A stretch of DNA of 59,680 bases, taken from assembly GCA_025936755.1 (NCBI GenBank), contig JAICSS010000015.1:1-59680 (forward strand), given 5' to 3'. The stretch comes from Solirubrobacterales bacterium (GTDB lineage: Bacteria > Actinomycetota > Thermoleophilia > Solirubrobacterales > 70-9). The notes below the pieces were generated by a model that ran no database searches, had not been told where the DNA came from, and worked only from the letters and a program-made list of their open reading frames with translations. Made by a program: the position numbers and the translations under genes. Below, piece by piece: positions 50,541 through 56,695 of the stretch (position 1 is its first letter; each line of letters begins with the position of its first letter).

Positions 50541-51818
50541 GTGCGTTCAGTCGATGCAGAGCAATCGGTGCAGCGCTTATCCCGCAGCGAGGGCGCCCTT
50601 CCCCATGCTGGGCAGAGCTACTTAGAGCGCCTTGGGGTTGTCTACATGGATCAGGTCCGGCTGACGATCGTCACCGAGCTCTACATGCGCGAGATGGGGG
50701 TGCGCCGGTTCCACGAAACCATCGGAGGCAGTTCTTACGACAGCGTCCGTCGCCACTTCCTCAAATTGATCGAGTTCGGATGGCTCCGATACGCCAGGAC
50801 CGCTAAGAGCGGTCGGGGGAGGCCCGAAAAGCTCTATCGCTCGACCGAATTAGCCGTGATCGACACCGAGACCTGGCGCACCCTTCCGTTCTCGATTCGC
50901 GACGCGTTCACGATTCAGTTGCTTGAAGAGATGGGTGGCCGCATCGGCGAGGCGCTGCGGGAGGGGTCGGCCGACCTTGGCGCCGATCTCATCCGGACGT
51001 TTACGACGATCGACGTGGACGAGCTCGCCTGGTGCGAGGCATATGCGGCGGTCGAGCGCTGCTTCAACACCCTGCTTCGCAAGCAGACCGACGCGAGAAT
51101 CCGATTAGAAGCGAGCGATGACGAATCCCAGTTGATCGTTGTCAATCTCGCCGTTTTTGAAGCACCCAGGGAGGTCGCAGTCGACGCCGATGGATTGCCG
51201 AGGCACCTTCCGAAAGCGGTGGGCACACAGCCGTTGCCCTGGCCGGAACGAGTCGGAAAAGTCTTTCGCGACCGGCTCGACCTGGCAATCGTCGACCAGC
51301 TAACCCAGGAGCCAAAGACCCCGGAGCAACTGCAGGAAACATTCGGAGGGGCGACTAGCGGTTACTACCTTCGACGCTGCAATCGGCTCGCGGACCGCGG
51401 ATGGATCGTCCGCCTCGACTCGCAGACCGGTGGCGCATACTACGGAGCGAGCGTCTCCCAATTTCGGGCTGCTCTCCCGAATGTCTCCAAAGCGGACATC
51501 TATCGGAGGGTTCCGCACGCCGTGCGGCGCGGACAGTCGTGGAGCACCTTCAAAGATTTTGCGGCGGCGTCCATCCGCGCCGTCGAGGCCGGCACTTTCA
51601 ACAAGCGGACCGATCGTCATATGACCATGAGCCCCATGCTCGTGGATGCTGCGGGGCGGGAGGAGATAGTCCGAGCGCTAGAGAGCTTCCAGGAGGATCT
51701 TGCGGGGATCGTGCTCGATCTAGAGAAGCGCCGACGGCGGATCAAGAAGCTCGCCACCTTCCCCGCCGGTTTCCTCCTGTCGGCGTTCGACGCGCCCCTG
51801 CGGGATCTACGGGTTTAA
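50541..51818 (+). CDS. two-domain winged-helix regulator with internal duplication, 425 aa
   Basis: Two similar halves, each with a winged helix plus a C-terminal domain. The first wHTH is near residues 40-100 (YMREMGVRRFHETIGGSSYDSVRRHFLKLIEFGWLR), the second near 245-310 (FRDRLDLAIVDQLTQEPKTPEQL..GYYLRRCNRLADRGWIV). Each is followed by a region ending in a similar predicted strand-helix (e.g. MSPMLVDAAGREEIVRALESFQEDL). The C-terminal half resembles the single-unit protein at 55672-56334. No effector domain known. GTG start at 50541. The gene seems to belong to a lineage-specific family of HTH proteins. Confidence 0.75.
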   Translation: MRSVDAEQSVQRLSRSEGALPHAGQSYLERLGVVYMDQVRLTIVTELYMREMGVRRFHETIGGSSYDSVRRHFLKLIEFGWLRYARTAKSGRGRPEKLYRSTELAVIDTETWRTLPFSIRDAFTIQLLEEMGGRIGEALREGSADLGADLIRTFTTIDVDELAWCEAYAAVERCFNTLLRKQTDARIRLEASDDESQLIVVNLAVFEAPREVAVDADGLPRHLPKAVGTQPLPWPERVGKVFRDRLDLAIVDQLTQEPKTPEQLQETFGGATSGYYLRRCNRLADRGWIVRLDSQTGGAYYGASVSQFRAALPNVSKADIYRRVPHAVRRGQSWSTFKDFAAASIRAVEAGTFNKRTDRHMTMSPMLVDAAGREEIVRALESFQEDLAGIVLDLEKRRRRIKKLATFPAGFLLSAFDAPLRDLRV

Positions 51819-52245
51819 GCTCGACCCCGAGGAAGTCGCGGCCGTGGCGGGCGGCGACGACGCCGGTGGTCGCGGCGCCTGCAAGCGGGTTTAGGGCCAG
51901 GCAGCGTCCGCCCGGATCGTTGTGCTTGAAGGTCGGCTCCCAGCCGACCGTCTGGCGGCGGATCTCGACCCGCCAGTGATCGAAGCCGGTTGCCTCCAAC
52001 GCCCTGCCGAAGTGCAGCCCATCGGGCTGGGTCCAGCCGCCTTTGATCTCCTTCTCGCCGTCGAGCAGCCGGCGGACATCGACGATCCGCCGCCAGGGCG
52101 CCCCGCAGGTATGGCATGCCGTCGGTGAGGAGCCGGCGAGCAGGCACGGCTCGACAAGCGCCTCGGAGAAGGTCGCGAAGTGGGCGCCGTTGAAGCACTG
52201 AGTCGGCACCGTCCAGACGGCTGCGGCGGTTGCGCCCGGCGCCAC
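51742..52245 (-). pseudogene. decayed C-terminal fragment of a DNA methyltransferase
   Basis: The frame reads VWTVPTQCFNGAHFATFSEALVEPCLLAGS, CHTCGAPW and later GGRCLALNPLAGAATTGVVAARHGRDFLGVEL. This matches the C-terminal half of phage/island-type DNA methylases (consensus ..HFATFPEALV.PCILAGS.., DPFaGaGTTG, GRDFvGiEL). The DPFxGxG motif is changed to NPLAGAA, the catalytic DPPY/NPPY half and N-terminus are missing, and the 3' end is antisense to the neighbouring regulator gene. It is best read as a remnant. Confidence 0.65.
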
Positions 52246-52348
52246 CGACCCACTGGCTCTCCTCGCAGCGCGGCCCTTGCTGTCGCGATAGCTGATTAGC
52301 AGGGCTCAAGGGCCCATTTATTTGCACTAAATGTATTTGATTTACCTA

Positions 52349-52373
52349 AGTGATCACTCAAGAATCGCTTGAG
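52349..52373. promoter_or_regulatory. operator-like repeats upstream of the MFS gene
   Basis: AGTGATCACT (52349-52358) is a perfect palindrome, and the inverted repeat CTCAAG-AATCG-CTTGAG (52357-52373) overlaps it. The region is AT-rich and lies 66 bases before the MFS start. It could be the binding site of one of the many small HTH proteins nearby (inference). Confidence 0.4.
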
Positions 52374-52438
52374 CGGAAAGGCAAGGTCAGGGTGGGGGAT
52401 AACCGCCCCTGAACAGCCTCGCGGGGGACTCGACCGTC

Positions 52439-53794
52439 TTGAGCGATCTAAGTTCGAAAATCGAAAACAACTGCCAGAAGCCCGGAAGGCCAGGCCGGCA
52501 CAAGGAGACTTCCTCGGAAGTAGCTGTTGACCGCATCGCTCTCTCGCGGGCGATCACTTTCTCGGGTGGCAACGCGGCCTTCATAGCGCTCCTGGCGGCG
52601 CTTTACCAGGCGACCAATTCAGCAGGTCTCGTTGCACTCGGGGCCCTGGCTTCGTTTGCCGTCCCCGCCCTCGCGAGCCCGGTAGCTGGGTGGATAGGTG
52701 ATCGCTTCAACCGCCGTAGGGTGATGGTCTGGTCGGAGATATCCGGATCCGTCTGCTTCCTCCTCATGGCCGTCTTTCCCAGCTCTGCAGTCGCTTTGCT
52801 GGTACTTCGGGTGACCGCTTCGCTTGTGGCGGCGCCGTTGATGTCGGCAACGGCCGCCGCGCTACCCGGCCTCGTCGGTCCCGCTGAGAAACTGCCGGCG
52901 GCAAATGCAAAGCTCGCCGCTGCCGGCATTACCGGGGGTCTCGTGGGGCCCCTCATCGCCGCCGTCTTGATGCTGATGTCGGGACCGCGTTTGGTATTTG
53001 TTTTCAACACCGTGACGTTCGTGATTTCGGCGGCTCTGCTGTTTACGATCAGCGCGGATTTCCGACCACGTCGCAATCGCCAAGGTGCTGCCGGCCGTGG
53101 TTCCGAGCTGGCGGCTGGCTTTCGGTATCTCGGCTGCAATCACCTTCTCCGGCCGGTGACCATCGCCTATGTCGTCCTCTTCGTCGGGGTCGGCCTCACC
53201 GCTCCAGCCGAGGTGGCCCTGAGCGTGGGCTTCGGAGTTGGGGCTACCGGCTATGCCGCACTCAGCTGCGTCTTCGCTTTGGGAGGGATTGCCGGAACTT
53301 GGCTCGGGAGCCGAGGTCTAATGCGACTTACCGTAGATCCGATTGCAGTCTTAGCCGCCGCATCCATGGTAGATGGGATTGGCTTTCTGACCGTTGGAGT
53401 TGCGCCGGTCTTTGGGTTGGCACTTGTAGGAATGGCGGTGGCCGGAACTGCTTACGGACTGTGGATGGTGGCTCACGAAAACCTCGTGCAGACGGTCACC
53501 CCAGACGCCATTCGAAGCCGAGTCTTCGCCGGGAGTGAAGCGGTCTACCTAGGCGGGCTCTCGTTAGGTCTGATCATGGCCGGCGCGGCTATCTCGACCT
53601 TCGGTGCGGCGAGCACTTTTCAGATCAGCTCGCTTACCGCGATCCTGGGCTCCCTGCTGCTGGCCGGCACGATGATCTCCTCAGCCAGGCGTGCCATCGC
53701 GGAAGTTCGATCGGCTCCAGTTCGGCTGGCGGCCTTTAGCGCCGCATCTACCCGCGATTCCGTTTGTCGAACGGCTGGCCAGGGAACGGGCTGA
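52439..53794 (+). CDS. MFS transporter, drug/efflux-type, 451 aa
   Basis: Twelve helices from about residue 35 with the loop 2-3 signature GWIGDRFNRRRVMVW (DRxxRR form of motif A), PGLVGPAEKLPAANA typical of MFS_3 exporters, and a repeat in the second half. The N-terminus is charged and cytoplasmic, the C-terminus polar. TTG start at 52439. It heads a coupled series: 42-aa ORF (TGATG), then an HTH gene (ATGATGA), then another (TTGA). Substrate unknown; macrolide- or tetracycline-type efflux would be the family default. Confidence 0.9.
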   Translation: MSDLSSKIENNCQKPGRPGRHKETSSEVAVDRIALSRAITFSGGNAAFIALLAALYQATNSAGLVALGALASFAVPALASPVAGWIGDRFNRRRVMVWSEISGSVCFLLMAVFPSSAVALLVLRVTASLVAAPLMSATAAALPGLVGPAEKLPAANAKLAAAGITGGLVGPLIAAVLMLMSGPRLVFVFNTVTFVISAALLFTISADFRPRRNRQGAAGRGSELAAGFRYLGCNHLLRPVTIAYVVLFVGVGLTAPAEVALSVGFGVGATGYAALSCVFALGGIAGTWLGSRGLMRLTVDPIAVLAAASMVDGIGFLTVGVAPVFGLALVGMAVAGTAYGLWMVAHENLVQTVTPDAIRSRVFAGSEAVYLGGLSLGLIMAGAAISTFGAASTFQISSLTAILGSLLLAGTMISSARRAIAEVRSAPVRLAAFSAASTRDSVCRTAGQGTG

Positions 53795-53922
53795 TGGCTG
53801 TATTTAACCGTGAGCAGGCGGAGCGGGCGCCGCTGGAGCTCCGACTGATCCCTCCTGCGGCGTCCGCTCGGCATGCAGCGAATTGCCACTCACAAACCGG
53901 ATTCCATCAAGGATGTAGATGA
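53794..53922 (+). CDS. micro-ORF coupled between MFS and HTH genes, 42 aa
   Basis: ATG 53794 overlaps the MFS stop (TGATG), and its own stop overlaps the ATGATG of the next gene. The peptide is basic and short with an Arg/Ala/Pro-rich middle and two cysteines near the end. No family recognised. Coupling at both ends is the only evidence that it is real. Confidence 0.3.
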   Translation: MAVFNREQAERAPLELRLIPPAASARHAANCHSQTGFHQGCR

Positions 53923-54272
53923 TGAATGCGACCGCAACCGCAACCCCCGATCTGGAAGAAAGCGGCGGTGCCGTGCAAACAGCTGCTACTTCCGATCTAG
54001 TCAGGGCGCCGAACCACGGCGTCAGGCGTTCCGCCCTTCGGTTTCTCCTCCAAAGTGCACTGGCTAGTACTACGGAGATCCGGCGCGGGAATCCGGGATT
54101 CGTCGGAAAGAACCCGATCCACCATTTGGACATTCTCGTCGAAACGGGCACTCTGGTCCGCAACCGGAAGAAGGTCGGGTACAGAGAGAGAACCTTTGAA
54201 CCCGCCGAGGCGATTTGGGCTCCGTGGTTTCTGACCGTCCTCGAGCTGACGGCGACGGAGGACCGAGGTTGA
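53919..54272 (+). CDS. small HTH-domain protein, 117 aa
   Basis: Residues 35-110 look like a winged helix: RRSALRFLLQSALASTTEIRRGNPGFVGKNPIHHLDILVETGTLVRNRKKVGYRERTFEPAE. The HLD.L...G.L segment resembles the ArsR recognition helix and wing (HxxxLxxxGLV). No ligand residues. It shares the TTGA overlap with the next gene. Function: probably DNA binding; target unknown. Confidence 0.65.
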   Translation: MMNATATATPDLEESGGAVQTAATSDLVRAPNHGVRRSALRFLLQSALASTTEIRRGNPGFVGKNPIHHLDILVETGTLVRNRKKVGYRERTFEPAEAIWAPWFLTVLELTATEDRG

Positions 54273-54916
54273 ACCCCCGTCGTCGAAGAGGTTCCGAGGT
54301 AAGCCCCCAACAGGTGCGACGAGTGCTAGAAAACCCGATCGCCATTCGCGTCCTGGAGGTAGCGATAAGGGAGCCCGGCCATCGACCGACCGCGCAGAAA
54401 GTGCGGTCCGAGCTCGCTGGTCATTTCGCCGACCTGCAGGTTCGACAGGTGGCGTTTCACCTCGGCCGGCTCCGCGATGTCGATCTCTTACCGCGACCGA
54501 TCGCGGAGGTTGAGTCTCGTCCAGAAGGGCGAGGGTCAGGATGGCGGGGCAGAAGGTTGTCCCGATCTAGAACCGGAGGACGCGGAGTGAGCGGGAACGA
54601 ACAAATCGCGGACGGTCAATCGAGTAGCAACCGCCGTGAGGAAGAACGCGAACTGTGGGAAGAACTCAACCGGCGGGTGATCGACTCGGCTCCAAAAGGA
54701 ACCTTAGCCCGGGATGCACCGTGGCAGATGAGTGTTGCTCTAACTAAAGACCCTGAGTTAAGAGACCTGTTCGTCAAAGTCTTTGCATACACCGAGTCCG
54801 GCTCCGGCTATATCCATGATCGGATGCAGGAAAGAAGTCCGGACGATCCTGAGATCGGGGACCTATATGGGTTTCCAAAGTCGCTCGAAGAGGATCAGCC
54901 GGGAGAGGTTGGTTAG
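54269..54916 (+). CDS. HTH-domain protein with charged C-terminal extension, 215 aa
   Basis: TTG 54269 overlaps the previous stop (TTGA). Residues 10-75 are a winged-helix candidate: VRRVLENPIAIRVLEVAIREPGHRPTAQKVRSELAGHFADLQVRQVAFHLGRLRDVDLLPR. From about residue 107 the frame continues as a charged helical region (ELWEELNRRVIDSAPKGTLARDAPWQMSV). A GTG at 54587 with GGACGCGGA before it could begin a separate 109-aa protein in the same frame. One fused gene or two genes cannot be decided here. Confidence 0.55.
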   Translation: MNPRRRRGSEVSPQQVRRVLENPIAIRVLEVAIREPGHRPTAQKVRSELAGHFADLQVRQVAFHLGRLRDVDLLPRPIAEVESRPEGRGSGWRGRRLSRSRTGGRGVSGNEQIADGQSSSNRREEERELWEELNRRVIDSAPKGTLARDAPWQMSVALTKDPELRDLFVKVFAYTESGSGYIHDRMQERSPDDPEIGDLYGFPKSLEEDQPGEVG

Positions 54917-54923
54917 GTGAGAA

Positions 54924-55274
54924 ATGGATAGGAAGGACGACCCTGAGCGCTTTTGTCAGGGAGTGGAGCGCCTACTGGAGATAGAACTTTCAGATCTACG
55001 GCGTCAGGCTGTGGAACTGCTCGACAAGGGCGCGGAGGCGCTAAGGCTGCATTCTGGGCGGTCGGATGAGAAACCTGCGAAACAGCTCCACTTGCCACCC
55101 GATTGGACTGCAGGGTATGTAAAGGTCGAGCCAATCATTTTGGTCGGCGTATCACGGAGCCCAGGCTTGGCCGTTAGAGATCGTCCCTCCTGCATCCTTC
55201 GACCGCTTCTTCTAGATGCCCCTCCACAAGCTTCCGCCAGTAACGCTCGACACCTTCGGGGAATGCGAGCTTGA
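54924..55274 (+). CDS. hypothetical protein, 116 aa
   Basis: Begins 7 bases after the previous stop. The first 50 residues are an amphipathic charged helix (RLLEIELSDLRRQAVELLDKGAEALRLHSG); the last third is Pro/Arg/Leu-rich and overlaps the start of the sigma-like ORF at 55216, so the true end may be earlier through a frameshift. No family recognised. Confidence rests on its place in a coupled series. Confidence 0.4.
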   Translation: MDRKDDPERFCQGVERLLEIELSDLRRQAVELLDKGAEALRLHSGRSDEKPAKQLHLPPDWTAGYVKVEPIILVGVSRSPGLAVRDRPSCILRPLLLDAPPQASASNARHLRGMRA

Positions 55275-55512
55275 CGAGCTCGATGACCGGGTTGGGCACG
55301 TCCTTCGGATGCGGTCGGGGATGATGGGCAAGCCATCCACACTGATAGAGGTGGGCGAAGAATTCGGGGTGGGGCGGGAGAGGATCAGGCAGCTTGAGAA
55401 CGAGGGGCTGGCGCTGATCCGCAACCTCCGTGAAGTGCAGCGGCATCAGCGGTTCCTACCCCTACGTCTTGACGGGCGCGTATGGAATCGACTGAAGCGG
55501 GTCGAGCTTTGA
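55216..55512 (+). CDS. sigma-70 region 4-only protein, 98 aa
   Basis: Residues 25-75 read DRVGHVLRMRSGMMGKPSTLIEVGEEFGVGRERIRQLENEGLALIRNLRE, an almost exact region 4.2 of primary sigma factors ([20 protein letters not shown]). Regions 1-3 are absent, so it cannot act as a complete sigma factor. It could bind -35 elements or the RNA polymerase flap (anti-sigma or co-activator role), or be a decayed sigma gene. The start is ATG 55216 inside the end of the previous ORF. A short ORF at 55482 and the regulator at 55672 follow. Confidence 0.65.
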   Translation: MPLHKLPPVTLDTFGECELDELDDRVGHVLRMRSGMMGKPSTLIEVGEEFGVGRERIRQLENEGLALIRNLREVQRHQRFLPLRLDGRVWNRLKRVEL

Positions 55513-55679
55513 ACTCAAAGCCGCTCGGGGCCGCGGAACCGGAACTGGCCGAGATTGGCATGCCACCGAAGGGCATAGCCACCCGCGCATTCGTGGTGGT
55601 CGTGATGTGCCGTGGTCAAAGGGGTGGGAGTTGGTGCGATGACCTGCTAGCGGAAATGGCAGGACCAGGCGATGGCTGA
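55482..55679 (+). CDS. hypothetical small protein, 65 aa
   Basis: Starts inside the sigma-like ORF and ends 8 bases inside the next gene. Its hydrophobic stretch (TRAFVVVVMC) is short and no family is recognised. It would fill the 159-base gap between two better-supported genes, but it may be chance. Confidence 0.25.
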   Translation: MESTEAGRALNSKPLGAAEPELAEIGMPPKGIATRAFVVVVMCRGQRGGSWCDDLLAEMAGPGDG

Positions 55680-56334
55680 CAACAGACCTACCGCTGCCCA
55701 ACAGTCAAACCGCCGCCTCCCCGGGCTCTTGCCACCCAGAGCCTATGTGGACCATGAGTTGATGAAAGTTCTCTCCGACGAGCTGCGAGTCCGAATCTAC
55801 GCCTATCTCTGTGATCACACCGCTGGTCCAAGCGAGATTGCAGAAGCGTTGGGCGAGCATAAGAATTCCGTTCGCCATCACATCGACCGGCTTCGAGAAG
55901 GCGGCTGGATTGGCGACGACCCCAATATTCGAGGACGGGGCGCTCACTATCGAGCGATCCGGAGCATGCTCATTCCGCCAGGGGCATGGGACCGTCTGCC
56001 CGCGCCAGCGAAGCACAAGGTCGCGGTGCATATTTTCCGCCGCCTCTACGCAGACGCAGGTGCGTCACTCACAGCTGGCCGATTCCTGCAGCCGGGAATC
56101 TATATGAGCCTTACACCGTTGGTCGTTGACGCTCAGGGCCAACAGGATGTGAAACGGGTTCTTGAGCGTGCTTTGCAGGAACTGGTTGGAGTTCAGGCCG
56201 AAAGTGACCATCGTTGTGAGAGCGGCCTCAGTGTCGGCGGCTCATCGATATCGATGACCGTTGGTCTACTCGGATTCGAGTCCCTTCGCAACCTCGATGC
56301 GGCGGCTAGGCCCTCCGCGACGATTCGTCTCTAG
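55672..56334 (+). CDS. ArsR-like winged-helix regulator, 220 aa
   Basis: wHTH at residues 20-90: DHELMKVLSDELRVRIYAYLCDHTAGPSEIAEALGEHKNSVRHHIDRLREGGWIGDD, clearly ArsR-like (LxxxxRxxIYxxL..GPSEIAE.L....SVRHHIDxLxxxGxI). The C-terminal domain (about 120-205) contains MSLTPLVVDAQGQQDVKRVLERALQEL, close to MSPMLVDAAGREEIVRALESF in the 425-aa protein at 50541. It is therefore a one-unit relative of that duplicated protein. Confidence 0.82.
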   Translation: MADNRPTAAQQSNRRLPGLLPPRAYVDHELMKVLSDELRVRIYAYLCDHTAGPSEIAEALGEHKNSVRHHIDRLREGGWIGDDPNIRGRGAHYRAIRSMLIPPGAWDRLPAPAKHKVAVHIFRRLYADAGASLTAGRFLQPGIYMSLTPLVVDAQGQQDVKRVLERALQELVGVQAESDHRCESGLSVGGSSISMTVGLLGFESLRNLDAAARPSATIRL

Positions 56335-56695
56335 TTGCCCGCTCTCTGGTGTTCCGGTTGCCCGTGGCGTGCCTCCTAGGTCGTGATCGCCTCACTCACA
56401 GTGCCTGAGAAACGACAAACGCCTCAGTTCGGCAGCGACTTCTTCGCCGCGAAGAACGGCTAGGCAAGCCGTCTAGTTGCTTCAGAAAGGGTTCCTGGTA
56501 AGAGCTTGCAATACCAACCGGAGCGATGATGCCTCAATGGACAGTGCGCCCAATCAAGTAGTTGCCGGTATTACTTGAAGCTGATGAAAGTGAATAGTAG
56601 GTATTGGAGTTTGGCTTCGTTTCGTGTTGGGTACGGCCGGCGGGCTTCGGACGGGGGACCTCCCCCCATGAGAAACCAACGAGCAAGGGAGAATT
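56335..56695. other. 361-bp gene-free region upstream of the Ig/NHL-repeat gene
   Basis: No convincing gene. It becomes AT-rich around 56560-56625, a plausible promoter area for the downstream gene, but no clean -35/-10 pair is visible. ATG 56668 opens an 18-aa ORF (stop at 56722-56724) that overlaps the main gene start in another frame. AAGGGAG at about 56685 is the ribosome binding site for GTG 56696. Confidence 0.4.

Noticed and set aside
55174..55446. 90-aa minus-strand ORF antisense to the sigma region-4 protein
   Set aside because: The plus strand encodes a recognisable sigma region 4; the minus translation shows no motif.
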